From: Actinomadura rudentiformis
GTDB lineage: Bacteria; Actinomycetota; Actinomycetes; Streptosporangiales; Streptosporangiaceae
DNA length: 64,000 nt
Assembly: GCF_008923185.1 (NCBI RefSeq)
Contig: NZ_WBMT01000020.1
Coordinates: 186,001 to 250,000 of the forward strand
Direction: 5' to 3'
A model generated the notes under the pieces. That model saw only the letters and a program-made list of their open reading frames with translations, made no database searches and was not told the DNA's origin. A program made the translations under genes and the position numbers. This document shows, one piece after another, positions 43,049-51,983 of the stretch. The stretch's first letter is position 1, and the number at the start of each line of letters is the position of its first letter.

Positions 43049-44128
43049 ATGGGGGAGCTCCATGAGACAAGGCGCGGGCGGCTCACCGGACTACTGACCG
43101 CGAACGACATCGACGCCATGCTGGTCACCCGGCTGGTCAATGTCCGCTACCTGACCGGCCTGGCCAGTTCGAACGCGGCGCTGCTCGTCCGCACCGACGG
43201 TCCGGCGGTGCTCGCCACCGACGCGCGCTACGCGGGCACGGCCACCGCAGAGTGCCCTGACGTGGAGCTCGTCGTCGAGCGGCATACCGCGAAGGTTCTC
43301 ACCACGCTGGCCGCCGACGAGGGCGTGCGCCGCCTGGGCTTCGAGGCGCACGACGTCACCGTGGAGAAGCACACCGAGCTGGTCGCCCTGGAGCGGGGGA
43401 TCCGGCTGCCGCCGGTGAGCAGGCCGGTCGAGGGGCTCCGGAAGGTCAAGGACGAGGCGGAGCTGGCGCTGCTGCGCGAGGCGTGCGCGATCACCGACCG
43501 GGCGTTCGAGCGCGTCCTGCCGATGGTCCGGCCCGGCGTGACCGAACGGCAGATCGCCATCGCGCTGGAGCGCCAGATGGTCGACTTCGGGGCGGAGGCG
43601 CCCGCGTTCGACTCGATCGTCGCGTCCGGGCCGAACGGCGCGGTCCCGCACCACCGCCCGGGCGACCGCGAGATCGAGACCGGCGATCTGGTGACGATGG
43701 ACTTCGGCGCCCGCTATGGCGGCTACCACGCCGACATGACCCGTACCGTCGCCGTCGGCAGGGTCGCCGACTGGCAGCGCGACGTGTACGAGCTGGTCAA
43801 GCGGGCCCAGCAGGCCGCCGTCGACGCGGCCCGGCCCGGCGCCGAGACCAAGGCCGTCGACGCGGTCGCACGCGATCTGATCGCGGCGGCCGGGCACGGC
43901 GGCGACTTCCCGCACGGCCTCGGCCACGGCGTCGGCCTGGAGATCCATGAGGCTCCGCTCATGGGATACGACAAGACCGGTAAGCTGATGGATCGAGTTC
44001 CCGTCACCGCCGAACCCGGGGTCTATCTCGCGGGCCGGGGCGGAGTCCGGATCGAGGACACGCTGGTGGTCCGCGCGGACGGGCCGGAGCTCCTCACCAA
44101 GACGACCAAGGAACTGCTCGTACTCTGA
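43049..44128 (+). CDS. M24 family Xaa-Pro peptidase
   Basis: A 359-residue creatinase/prolidase-fold metallopeptidase that removes N-terminal residues before proline. The dinuclear metal ligands are visible in TMDFGARYGGYHADMTRT (two Asp), GLGHGVGLEIHEAP (His), VTAEPGVYLAG (Glu) and GVRIEDTLVV (Glu). It heads the conserved order pepP/Q-efp-nusB. ATG 43049 lacks a ribosome binding site and has a leaderless -10 box. Confidence 0.92.
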   Translation: MGELHETRRGRLTGLLTANDIDAMLVTRLVNVRYLTGLASSNAALLVRTDGPAVLATDARYAGTATAECPDVELVVERHTAKVLTTLAADEGVRRLGFEAHDVTVEKHTELVALERGIRLPPVSRPVEGLRKVKDEAELALLREACAITDRAFERVLPMVRPGVTERQIAIALERQMVDFGAEAPAFDSIVASGPNGAVPHHRPGDREIETGDLVTMDFGARYGGYHADMTRTVAVGRVADWQRDVYELVKRAQQAAVDAARPGAETKAVDAVARDLIAAAGHGGDFPHGLGHGVGLEIHEAPLMGYDKTGKLMDRVPVTAEPGVYLAGRGGVRIEDTLVVRADGPELLTKTTKELLVL

Positions 44129-44173
44129 TCCACACCGGATCCACCCGGGCGGGACCGCTACCAGGAGACACAC

Positions 44174-44731
44174 GTGGCGACGACGAACGACCTGAAGAAC
44201 GGCATGACGCTGAGGATCGACAACCAGCTCTGGACCGTTCTGGAGTTCCAGCACGTCAAGCCCGGCAAGGGACCGGCCTTCGTCCGTACCAAGATCAAGA
44301 ACGTGCTCTCCGGCAAGATCATCGACAAGACGTTCAACGCCGGGACCAAGGTCGAGGTCGCCAGCGTCGACAAGCGGGAGATGCAGTACCTCTACCGCGA
44401 GGGCGAGGACTTCGTCTTCATGGACACCGAGACCTACGACCAGCCGCACATCCCGGCCGCGGTCGTGGGCGACGCCGCCGACTACCTGCTGCCCGAGGGC
44501 AACGCGGTGATCGCGTTCAACAACGAGAACCCGCTCTACGTCGAGCTGCCCGCCGCCGTGGTCCTGGAGATCACCGAGACCGAGCCGGGCCTGCAGGGCG
44601 ACCGCTCCACCGGCGGCAGCAAGCCCGCCACGCTGGAGACCGGCGCGCAGATCCAGGTGCCGCTCTTCATCACCACCGGCGAGAAGGTCAAGGTCGACAC
44701 CCGCTCCGGCGAGTACCTCGGCCGCGGCTGA
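44174..44731 (+). CDS. efp: translation elongation factor P
   Basis: A 185-residue protein with three beta-barrel domains that rescues ribosomes stalled at polyproline. The tip loop reads HVKPGKGPAFVRTK with Lys32 at the position modified in other bacteria. The C-terminal signature is DTRSGEYLGRG. GTG 44174 follows AGGAGAC. Its stop is 1 nt before the nusB ATG. Proline-rich proteins of this window, such as MurE and the FtsL-like protein, are possible clients. Confidence 0.97.
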   Translation: MATTNDLKNGMTLRIDNQLWTVLEFQHVKPGKGPAFVRTKIKNVLSGKIIDKTFNAGTKVEVASVDKREMQYLYREGEDFVFMDTETYDQPHIPAAVVGDAADYLLPEGNAVIAFNNENPLYVELPAAVVLEITETEPGLQGDRSTGGSKPATLETGAQIQVPLFITTGEKVKVDTRSGEYLGRG

Positions 44732-44732
44732 G

Positions 44733-45149
44733 ATGAGCGCACGTACCAAAGCACGCAAGCTCGCCTTGGACATCCTGTTCGCGGCCGAGCTCCGCGAGGA
44801 GCGGCCGACCGAGGTGCTCTCCCTGCGCGGCCGGCCCAACCAGGACGAGCTGGCCGAGTACGACCACGCCGTCCGGCTGATCGAGGGCGTGCAGGAGCAC
44901 CAGGAGCGCATCGACGAGCTGATCGCCACCTACGCCACCGGCTGGACGCTGGAGCGCATGCCGGTGGTCGACCGCAACATCCTGCGGATGGGCGCGTTCG
45001 AGCTGCTCTGGGTGGACGACGTCCCCGACGGCGTCGCCGTCAGCGAGGCGGTCGGGCTGGCGACCGAGCTGTCCACCGACGAGTCGCCGAGGTTCGTCAA
45101 CGGCCTGCTGTCGCGTTTGCAGCAGCTCAAGCCTTCGCTGACGTTGTAG
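44733..45149 (+). CDS. nusB: transcription antitermination factor NusB
   Basis: A 138-residue all-helical RNA-binding protein that joins NusE at boxA sites during rRNA transcription. The N-terminal RTKARKLALDILFAAELRE and C-terminal GVAVSEAVGLATELSTDESP followed by RFVNGLLSRL are diagnostic. It follows efp by one base, in the order usual for actinobacteria. Confidence 0.96.
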   Translation: MSARTKARKLALDILFAAELREERPTEVLSLRGRPNQDELAEYDHAVRLIEGVQEHQERIDELIATYATGWTLERMPVVDRNILRMGAFELLWVDDVPDGVAVSEAVGLATELSTDESPRFVNGLLSRLQQLKPSLTL

Positions 45150-45168
45150 CGCGGACGCTGTGGCGCAA

Positions 45169-45174
45169 TAGGCT
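45169..45174 (+). promoter_or_regulatory. -10 box, leaderless methyltransferase gene
   Basis: TAGGCT 7 nt before ATG 45182. Confidence 0.5.
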
Positions 45175-45181
45175 GGGGCGG

Positions 45182-46069
45182 ATGACGGACGTGAAGGGGG
45201 CAGCCGTGGCGGCCCAGGAGAAGCCGGCCGAGCGCAGCGAGCCGTCTGACGGGCGGCGGGTGGGGGCTGTGGGAAGGCCTCCGGAGCGCAGCGAGCCCCG
45301 GGGCACGGGAAGGCGTCCTCGCGGGAGCAGCAGGGTGCGGAACGCGGTCCTGTGGGACGCGCTGAGCACCGTCCTGGACCGCATCGCACCCGAGGGCCCC
45401 AGCGACGTGGTCGACGTGGGCGGCGGCACCGGAGGATTCGCCGTGCCGCTCGCCGAGCTGGGCCACCGGGTCACGGTGGTCGACGCCAACCCCGACGCGC
45501 TGGCCGCCCTGGAACGCCGTGCCGCCGAGGCGGGCGTCACCGTCAAGGCGGTGCAGGGCGACGCGGTCGACCTCCTCGACCTGCTCGGTCCCGACGCCGC
45601 CGACCTCGTCCTCTGCCACAGCGTCCTGGAGTACGTGGACGACCCCGCCGCCGCCGTCCGGGCCCTCACCGCGACGCTGCGCCCCGGCGGCTCGGCCAGC
45701 GTGCTGGTCGCCGGGCAGGTGGCCGCGGCCCTGCACCGCGCCGTCGCCGGGCATTTCGACGACGCCCGCCACGTCCTCACCGACCCCGACGGGCGCTGGG
45801 GTGACCACGACCGGGTGCCCCGGCGCTTCACCCGCGCCACGCTCTCCGACCTCGTCGCCGCGTCCGGGCTGACCGTCGGCGAGCTGCACGGCGTGCGGAT
45901 CTTCGCGGACCTGGTCCCGGACGGCCTCATCGACGCCGAGACCACCGGGCGCGGGCACGGAGGCGAGGCCGGCGCCGCCGACGCCCTGATGGCCCTGGAG
46001 TCGGTCGCGGCGGTCCACCCGATCCTGCGCGAGCTCGCCACCCAGCTGCATCTGCTCGCCCATAAATGA
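45182..46069 (+). CDS. SAM-dependent class I methyltransferase
   Basis: A 295-residue protein. The first 55 residues are disordered and contain ERSEP twice, encoded by two exact copies of GAGCGCAGCGAGCC. The methyltransferase fold follows, with motif I VVDVGGGTGGFAVPLAELG, the acidic VVDANPDAL and motif IV LVLCHSVLEYV. It resembles small CmoA/UbiE-like enzymes; substrate unknown. Its stop overlaps the dinB ATG (ATGA), so the two are coupled. Confidence 0.85.
   Translation: MTDVKGAAVAAQEKPAERSEPSDGRRVGAVGRPPERSEPRGTGRRPRGSSRVRNAVLWDALSTVLDRIAPEGPSDVVDVGGGTGGFAVPLAELGHRVTVVDANPDALAALERRAAEAGVTVKAVQGDAVDLLDLLGPDAADLVLCHSVLEYVDDPAAAVRALTATLRPGGSASVLVAGQVAAALHRAVAGHFDDARHVLTDPDGRWGDHDRVPRRFTRATLSDLVAASGLTVGELHGVRIFADLVPDGLIDAETTGRGHGGEAGAADALMALESVAAVHPILRELATQLHLLAHK
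45230..45297 (+). repeat. two copies of an ERSEP-encoding element
   Basis: GAGCGCAGCGAGCC occurs at 45230-45243 and 45284-45297, 54 bp apart and in the same frame. Near-identical GAGCGGAGCGAGCC is the core of the 23-bp array at 36800, and GAGCGGAGCG precedes the ftsI start at 55924. This looks like a short element dispersed through the genome. Confidence 0.7.
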
Positions 46070-47331
46070 GCCGCAAACAGCAGCTGCACCGGCCGGGACC
46101 GCAGCCGGGGCCGCCGGCCGACGACACCGGTTGCTCGATCCTGCACGTCGACATGGACGCGTTCTTCGTCAGCGTCGAGCTGCTCGACCGGCCGGAGCTC
46201 CGCGGCCACCCGGTGATCGTCGGCGGCGCCGGTCCCCGCGGCGTGGTCGCGGCGGCCTCCTATGAGGCCCGCCGATTCGGCGTCCACTCCGCCATGCCGA
46301 TGACCCGCGCCCGCCGCCTCTGTCCCCGGGCGGTGGTCCTGCCTCCCGACCACGCCAAGTACAGCCGTGTCTCCGCGGCCGTCTTCGAGATCTTCCAGAG
46401 CATCACGCCGCTGGTCGAAGGCCTCTCGCTTGACGAGGCATTCCTGGACGTCGCCGGGGCGCTGCGGCGTCTGGGCCGGCCCGCAGCGATCGCACAGCAG
46501 ATCCGCGATGAGGTCCGTGCGCAACAGGGCATCACGTGTTCCGTGGGTGTGGCGAGCACGAAGTTCGTCGCCAAGCTGGCCTCCACGCACTGCAAGCCCG
46601 ACGGCCTGCTGGTGATTCCCGCCGCCGGGGTCCAGGAGTTCCTCCATCCCCTCCCCGTGGCGGCCCTCTGGGGCGTCGGAGAGCGCACGGAGGAGAGCCT
46701 GCTACGTCTGGGGCTCCGTACCGTGGGACAGCTCGCCCAGGTGCCTCTCCCGACGCTCCAGCGCGAACTGGGCAACGCGCTGGGCAGTCACCTGCACGAG
46801 CTCTCCTGGGGCCGGGACCCGCGCGAGGTCGTCCCGGACACCCGTGACAAGAGCATCGGTGCCGAGGAGACGTTCGACACCGACATCGACGATCCTGAGA
46901 TCATCAACCGCGAGCTGCTCCGCCTCGCCGAGAAGGTCGGCGCGCGTCTCCGCGCCTCCGGAAACTCTGGCCGGACGGTAAGCGTCAAACTACGCATGGC
47001 GGATTTCAAGACGATCACCCGCTCCCGGACGCTGCGCGAGCCCACCGATCTCGCTCGTGTGATCTACATCACAGCCCGCGAGCTCTTCGAGGCGGCGGGG
47101 CTCGAACGGGTACGACTCCGACTGGTGGGTGTCCGGGTTGAGAACCTCGGCCCCGCTGACCAGGCCCCCCGCCAGTTGGCCCTCGACGAGCCGGAGACCG
47201 GCTGGCGAGAGGCCGAGCGCGTGGTGGACCAGGTGGCGCACCGGTTCGGAAGCGGAACGGTCCGCCCTGCCGCTCTGGTCCGTCCTGTGGAGCAGGGAGA
47301 CGCTGGTGACACTGGTGACGGTAGGCGATGA
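46066..47331 (+). CDS. dinB: DNA polymerase IV (Y family)
   Basis: A 421-residue translesion polymerase. Catalytic acids lie in LHVDMDAFFVSVELLDRPEL and GLSLDEAFLDV. YEARRFGVHSAMPMTRARRL, SVGVASTKFVAKLAS and the HhH segment LWGVGERTEESLLRLGLRTV are typical. QLALDEP near the C-terminus may be the beta-clamp-binding motif. It is translationally coupled to the methyltransferase gene. No LexA box is seen upstream because transcription likely enters from 45182. Confidence 0.94.
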   Translation: MSRKQQLHRPGPQPGPPADDTGCSILHVDMDAFFVSVELLDRPELRGHPVIVGGAGPRGVVAAASYEARRFGVHSAMPMTRARRLCPRAVVLPPDHAKYSRVSAAVFEIFQSITPLVEGLSLDEAFLDVAGALRRLGRPAAIAQQIRDEVRAQQGITCSVGVASTKFVAKLASTHCKPDGLLVIPAAGVQEFLHPLPVAALWGVGERTEESLLRLGLRTVGQLAQVPLPTLQRELGNALGSHLHELSWGRDPREVVPDTRDKSIGAEETFDTDIDDPEIINRELLRLAEKVGARLRASGNSGRTVSVKLRMADFKTITRSRTLREPTDLARVIYITARELFEAAGLERVRLRLVGVRVENLGPADQAPRQLALDEPETGWREAERVVDQVAHRFGSGTVRPAALVRPVEQGDAGDTGDGRR

Positions 47332-47478
47332 TTGAGGGCGGTGAGATGACCGGCATGTGGTCCTCGGTTGGCCGTTTGCTTTCGTACGCTTGTCGGGGCT
47401 CGTATTCTGGGCATATCACCGTTGAGGTTCCCGTCCTGCATCGGATACCCCGTCGCGGGGCTGTCGTTGGGAGGCGCC

Positions 47479-47865
47479 GTGCCGCTCTCTGAGCACGAGC
47501 AACGCATGCTCGAACAGATCGAGCAGGCGTTGTACGCCGAGGATCCGAAGTTCGCTCACGCGGTCCGCTCGACCAACCCCCAGGTGCACTACAAGCGCCG
47601 GATCGTCAAGGCCGCCCTCGGCTTCGTGGTGGGCGTCTGCGCGCTGATGGCGGGCCTGGTCGTCAATGCGGGCCCGGTCACCATCGGGATCAGTGTGACC
47701 GGCTTCGTCCTCATGGTGGTCTGCTGCGTCTGGGCTCTGTCCAGTTGGAAGCGGATGACCGGGGTCGGCACCGAAACGGAACGGGACACCCAGTCCCGCC
47801 CCGCCAAGTCCGGCTTCATGGACCGAATGGAAGAGCGCTGGCGCAAGCGGACCGAGGGCGAATAA
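47479..47865 (+). CDS. DUF3040 membrane protein
   Basis: A 128-residue protein of the actinobacterial DUF3040 family: an N-terminal PLSEHEQRMLEQIEQALYAE helix, two transmembrane segments (about residues 45-90) and a charged tail. Function unknown; it is often encoded near dinB and the mraZ cluster. GTG 47479 follows GGGAGG by 4 nt and matches the conserved VPLSEHE start. Confidence 0.88.
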   Translation: MPLSEHEQRMLEQIEQALYAEDPKFAHAVRSTNPQVHYKRRIVKAALGFVVGVCALMAGLVVNAGPVTIGISVTGFVLMVVCCVWALSSWKRMTGVGTETERDTQSRPAKSGFMDRMEERWRKRTEGE

Positions 47866-48013
47866 CCCTCGCTCGAGGCTGACCAGGCGGCCGCATCCCA
47901 GCGGCCGCCGGCCTCGTGCTCCACTGCGCGCAATGACCCCTGCGCGCAACACCCGCGCACGAACACCTCACGCGCACGAACAGCCCACGCGTGAGAACAC
48001 CCACAGTCATGTC

Positions 48014-48047
48014 ACTCGCCCGGCGCTCTCTTCAGCGCCGGGCGAGT
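48014..48047. terminator. bidirectional intrinsic terminator
   Basis: Perfect 14-bp arms ACTCGCCCGGCGCT and AGCGCCGGGCGAGT around a CTCTTC loop, followed by GGTTTG. It lies between the DUF3040 gene and the convergent TgpA-like gene. The 148 bases before it contain a GCGGCCGC pair and degenerate CACGCGCACGAACA-like repeats but no gene. Confidence 0.8.
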
Positions 48048-48059
48048 CGGTTTGACGGG

Positions 48060-50456
48060 CTATTTGTTCCGGGGCCAGCGGAAGGCGGCGTTCAGGCGCC
48101 CGGCTGCCTCCATGGCGCGGGTACCGGCATCGCGGAACTCGGACATGGTGGAGGGCGGCAGGAAACGGGCTCGCAGGCGGGCCCGGCGGCCCACGGCGGC
48201 CGACATGGCGGTCCGCACGGTGCGCACGTCGGCGCGCAGGTCGGCGGCGGGAGGGCGGGAACGGGCGTACCGGGCCACCTCTTCGGCGCGGGCGATCCGG
48301 CTCAGGGCCTGGGAAGCCGGTGGATCGAGCTCCAGCAACTCGCCCAGGCGGCGGGCGGCGGCACGGGGACTGTCGCTTTGGCGCCAGCTGAGGCCGTGGT
48401 CCAGGGCGTCGGCGTGGACCTCACGCCAGGCGGCATGGGCGGCGGCGCCCGACGGCGGACCCGTCGTGGAGGGGAGCGGCGCGGCGGCCACGGCTGACCA
48501 TCGGCGGCGCCGGGTCAGCAGGCGCGCGGCCATGGGAGCCGCCAGCAGCAGGATCACCAGTAGGCCGCCGGCCAGCCAGCCGACGGGGATCGGGAGCCCG
48601 CTCGACTGCTCATCTTCGGCGCCCACGTCGGCACCGCCGTCCTCGGGACGGCTGTTGGGCCCCGTGGTGGGGTTGGGGCTCTGTGTGACCGAGGAGGAGG
48701 ACTCCGGATCGGGGGCCTCGGTGGGCTCCTCGGTGGGCTGCTCGGCCAGCTGCTGGGTGTAGGGCGGGGTGGCGGCGGTGCCCTGGCCGCCGGCGCCCGC
48801 GGGGGTCGGCTCGAAGCGCACCCAGCCGGCGCCTTCGAAGTAGAGCTCGGGCCAGGCGTGGGCGTCCTTGGAACGGACCTCCCACTCGCCCTGGCCGACC
48901 TGGGTGCCCGCGGTGTAGCCGATGGCCACGCGTGCCGGGATGTTCAGGATGCGGGCCATCACGGCCATGGAGGCGGCGAACTGCTCGCAGTAGCCGCGCT
49001 TGCTGTTCAGCAGGAAGTCCGCCAGGTCGTTGGGGGACGAGGGCGACGGCGGGTTGAGGTCATAGGTGAAGCCGCCGGTCTCGGTGAACCAGCGCTGCAG
49101 CCGCACGGCCTGCTCGTAGGCAGTGGGGGCGCCCTGGGTCACCTCCTCCGCGAGCTTCCGGACCTGCGGCGGAATGGAGTTGGGCAACTTGGTGTAGGGG
49201 GTCACGATCTCCGACGGGTACCTGCCGCTCTGGGCCAGCTGTGCGGAGGTCGGCTGGGTGCGCAGGCTGGAGACGGTGTACGAGCGGCCGCTCGCCGAGT
49301 CGCGCAGCGAGTAGATCATCAGCGACTGCGGATGCGCCCGCCAGTCACCCTTGATCGAGACCCGGTTCGGCGCGTAGGGCGCGGGAAGGAAGTCGACCTT
49401 CTTCACCGCGCGCCGGACCTTGATCTGCGTGTTGACCCGGCGGAACCGGGCGGTCGACAGGCCGGGCGGGGTGGGCAGATCACGGTCGGACACCCGGTCC
49501 CGGGAGGAGCTCGGCAGCGCGGTGTAGGTCCAGCGGTCGCCCTCGAACTTGTCGAGCGCGTACATCCGCAGATAGTCAGGCCGTTCGGTGTCGTCGGTCC
49601 GGTAGGTGAGGATCACCGCGTCGCTGTTCGGGCCGTTCAGGTCGCGCTTGAGCTGCGCGAGCGGCTCGACCGTCGTGACGGTCTGGGAGCCGCCGCCCCC
49701 GCTGCCGCCCATGCCGAACAGGCCGCGCGGGTGGATGCCGGGGATGAACGTCGGGAGCAGGACGGCGACCGCCACGGCGGCGACGCCAATGCGGCGGCCG
49801 CTGGCCGCCATGCCGCTGGAGTCGGGACGCTCGACCGGCTGTTCGGCCGTGCTCTCCGACCAGCGGCGGGTGAAGACCGCGCGGCCCCAGCCGCCGACCT
49901 GCTCGCGCGCGTCGGCCATCAGCAACATCAGGAAACCGAGGGCGCCGAGGCCGAACGCGATCCAGCTGACGCTGTCCTCGCGTACCGCGGCGGGCACGCT
50001 GTACATCGCGAGGAGCGGGAGCCCGGCGGGCGCGGACCGGCGCAACCGGACCGCAAGGAGGTCGACCGCGACGGCGACGAGGCCGATGCCCGTCGCGGCC
50101 AGCAGCTCGATGCCCGGAACGAGGGGGACCGGGGCCGCGTACTGGTTGGCCGCGTTCCAGCCGTCGCCCATGAGCTCGCCGAGCCGCCGGAGCGACCCGG
50201 GTGTGGGGACGAGGCCCAGCAAAGCCTGCTCGGATGCGAACCGCGCGTTCAGATAGAGGTGCAGCGCGCCCAGCCCGCCGAGCGCGCCGAGCAACGAGGG
50301 CGCCCGCAGGCGCCTCATCAGCAGCCCGGCGCCCGCGACCACGATGACCGCGCCCAGCCCGGACCAGAACCACGTGCCGCTGGCGAACAGCGGGTAGAGC
50401 CCCACCGAGCTGGCCAGCGTGGCCAGCGCCGCCATGACCGTCATCTTGACCCTCAT
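48060..50456 (-). CDS. TgpA-like membrane transglutaminase
   Basis: A 798-residue protein. About six N-terminal membrane segments (DUF3488-like) and an external region carrying a transglutaminase-like domain come first; a further TM near residue 630 and a C-terminal DUF4129-like tail follow. The papain-type triad is visible as Cys in KRGYCEQFAASMAVMAR, His in SKDAHAWPELYFEG and an acid in WVRFEPTP. It would cut or cross-link cell-envelope proteins. ATG 50456 follows GGAGG by 5 nt. It is the last gene of a MoxR-DUF58-TgpA operon, separated from DUF58 by two extra copies of a 53-bp repeat. Confidence 0.9.
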   Translation of the reverse strand: MRVKMTVMAALATLASSVGLYPLFASGTWFWSGLGAVIVVAGAGLLMRRLRAPSLLGALGGLGALHLYLNARFASEQALLGLVPTPGSLRRLGELMGDGWNAANQYAAPVPLVPGIELLAATGIGLVAVAVDLLAVRLRRSAPAGLPLLAMYSVPAAVREDSVSWIAFGLGALGFLMLLMADAREQVGGWGRAVFTRRWSESTAEQPVERPDSSGMAASGRRIGVAAVAVAVLLPTFIPGIHPRGLFGMGGSGGGGSQTVTTVEPLAQLKRDLNGPNSDAVILTYRTDDTERPDYLRMYALDKFEGDRWTYTALPSSSRDRVSDRDLPTPPGLSTARFRRVNTQIKVRRAVKKVDFLPAPYAPNRVSIKGDWRAHPQSLMIYSLRDSASGRSYTVSSLRTQPTSAQLAQSGRYPSEIVTPYTKLPNSIPPQVRKLAEEVTQGAPTAYEQAVRLQRWFTETGGFTYDLNPPSPSSPNDLADFLLNSKRGYCEQFAASMAVMARILNIPARVAIGYTAGTQVGQGEWEVRSKDAHAWPELYFEGAGWVRFEPTPAGAGGQGTAATPPYTQQLAEQPTEEPTEAPDPESSSSVTQSPNPTTGPNSRPEDGGADVGAEDEQSSGLPIPVGWLAGGLLVILLLAAPMAARLLTRRRRWSAVAAAPLPSTTGPPSGAAAHAAWREVHADALDHGLSWRQSDSPRAAARRLGELLELDPPASQALSRIARAEEVARYARSRPPAADLRADVRTVRTAMSAAVGRRARLRARFLPPSTMSEFRDAGTRAMEAAGRLNAAFRWPRNK

Positions 50457-50463
50457 ACCGTCC

Positions 50464-50622
50464 TCCAGCCCCCACCCGCCACCTAATAAGGAGACGCTTC
50501 GCGTCCGTCTTCTTGCTCCAGCCCCCACCCGCCACCTAATAAGGAGACGCTTCGCGTCCGTCTTCTTGCTCCAGCCCCCACCCGCCACCTAGTAAGGAGA
50601 CGCTTCGCGTCCGTCTTTTTGC
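50464..50622. repeat. 53-bp x 3 tandem repeat at the DUF58/TgpA junction
   Basis: Units begin at 50464, 50517 and 50570. The third holds the true end and stop codon of the DUF58 gene; the other two are extra, non-coding copies between that stop and the TgpA ribosome binding site. Unit 3 differs by a few bases. Each unit contains GCGAAGC (minus strand) flanked by GAC and GTC, a DNA mini-hairpin known for exceptional stability. Confidence 0.95.
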
Positions 50623-51908
50623 TCCAGCCCCCGCCCGCCGTTCCTGGCGAGATCCTCGTTGGCCTGGTCGGCCAGCGCCCACGCGCCGGCGAGATCGGTC
50701 GCGGACCGTACGGTCACGACTCGCCAGCCTGCCGCGCGCAGCAGCCGTGCCGCCGACCTGCCCGTGGAATCCCTGTCCGTGGTCTCCGTGTCCGCGGTGT
50801 CGTCGACGAGGATGGCGACGCAGGTGGCGGTGCCGCGCCGGACGGCCGCGACGGTGCGGGCCTCCTCGGTGTCCAGCGTGCCGAAGACCGCGACGATCAG
50901 CCCGTCGCCCTCACGGCCGTGGCCCATCGTGCCGCGCAGGGCGGCCAGGCCGGGCGTCAGCGAACGGCCGTCGGACGGCCGCACGACGGCCAGCGCGTCC
51001 AGAAGCGTCCCTTCGAAGACGCCCTCGAACGCCACCGAGTGCGGCAGCGCCTCGCCGCCGTCGGTCACGAACCGCAGGCCCATCCCGGCCCGGCCGAGGT
51101 GCACGCCCACCGACGCGGTGACCGACACCGCCTGCTCGAACGAGGCGCCGGGCCCGTCGCCGCGGTGCGCGATCCGCCGGGTGTCGAGGAAGAGCGCGCC
51201 GCTGCTCTGCCAGTGCTGCTCCTCGCGCCGCACCATGAGCTCGCCGCGCCGCGCGGTGGACCGCCAGTGCACCCGCCGCAGGTCGTCGCCGTGCCGGTAC
51301 TCGCGCGGCGCCACGTCGTCCTCGCCCGCGCTGGAGACCGTGCGGGCGAGGCTGTCGCCGCCGCCGGTCCAGGCGCCCGTCAGCCGCCCCGGCGGGAGCG
51401 GCACGATCGTCGGGGTGACCGTCAGCGTGTCCGCCAGGCTGAACGAGCGGACCAGCTCCACCATGCCGAACGGGTCGGCCAGCCGCACGATCAGCGGCCC
51501 GACTCGGTAGCGCCCGCGCACGTCGGAGCGGATCCGGTACGTCAGCTCCCGGACGCCGTGCGGCTCGATCCGGTCGAGCACGAACCGGGCCCGCCCGCCG
51601 AGCGTGTACGGGACCTGGTCCTCCACCAGCAGCAGCCCGCTGGGCAGGCGCGACACGTTCTCCATCCGCAGGTCGACCCTGGCCTCGTGGCCGACGGGCA
51701 GGCGGGACGGGTCGAGGCGGCGCGCGCAGGCCAGCCGGTAGCGGGTCCGCGACACCGCCAGCGTGCACAGCAGCGGCAGCGCCAGGACGAGCACTCCGGC
51801 GCGCAGCAGGTCGCGCTCACCCAGGACGAAGGCGCACACGATGGCGGTGGCCCCCGCGGCCACGAAGGACCGCCCTCGGGTGGTCAGTCCGGCCAGCGCT
51901 CTTCTCAA
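50589..51908 (-). CDS. DUF58 domain protein
   Basis: A 439-residue membrane-associated protein with two N-terminal hydrophobic helices, then the DUF58 core SAGEDDVAPREYRHGDDLRR followed by VHWRSTARRGELMVRREEQ. The core is a MIDAS-lacking vWA-like fold. It is the usual partner of MoxR ATPases. The predicted start is TTG 51908 behind GGGAAG, which is weak. Its last 16 codons lie in the 53-bp repeat. Confidence 0.88.
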   Translation of the reverse strand: MRRALAGLTTRGRSFVAAGATAIVCAFVLGERDLLRAGVLVLALPLLCTLAVSRTRYRLACARRLDPSRLPVGHEARVDLRMENVSRLPSGLLLVEDQVPYTLGGRARFVLDRIEPHGVRELTYRIRSDVRGRYRVGPLIVRLADPFGMVELVRSFSLADTLTVTPTIVPLPPGRLTGAWTGGGDSLARTVSSAGEDDVAPREYRHGDDLRRVHWRSTARRGELMVRREEQHWQSSGALFLDTRRIAHRGDGPGASFEQAVSVTASVGVHLGRAGMGLRFVTDGGEALPHSVAFEGVFEGTLLDALAVVRPSDGRSLTPGLAALRGTMGHGREGDGLIVAVFGTLDTEEARTVAAVRRGTATCVAILVDDTADTETTDRDSTGRSAARLLRAAGWRVVTVRSATDLAGAWALADQANEDLARNGGRGLEQKDGREASPY

Positions 51909-51983
51909 CGTTCACTTCCCGATGGAGGTGCGAGTTCGCCAGGCTGTTCTCATAGCGGCTCATGGCGGGCTCATGGCGGCTTT

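Noticed and set aside
50464..50622. IS or MITE interpretation of the 53-bp repeats
   Set aside because: Copies are head-to-tail tandem units that include the DUF58 gene end; no terminal inverted repeats or target duplication.
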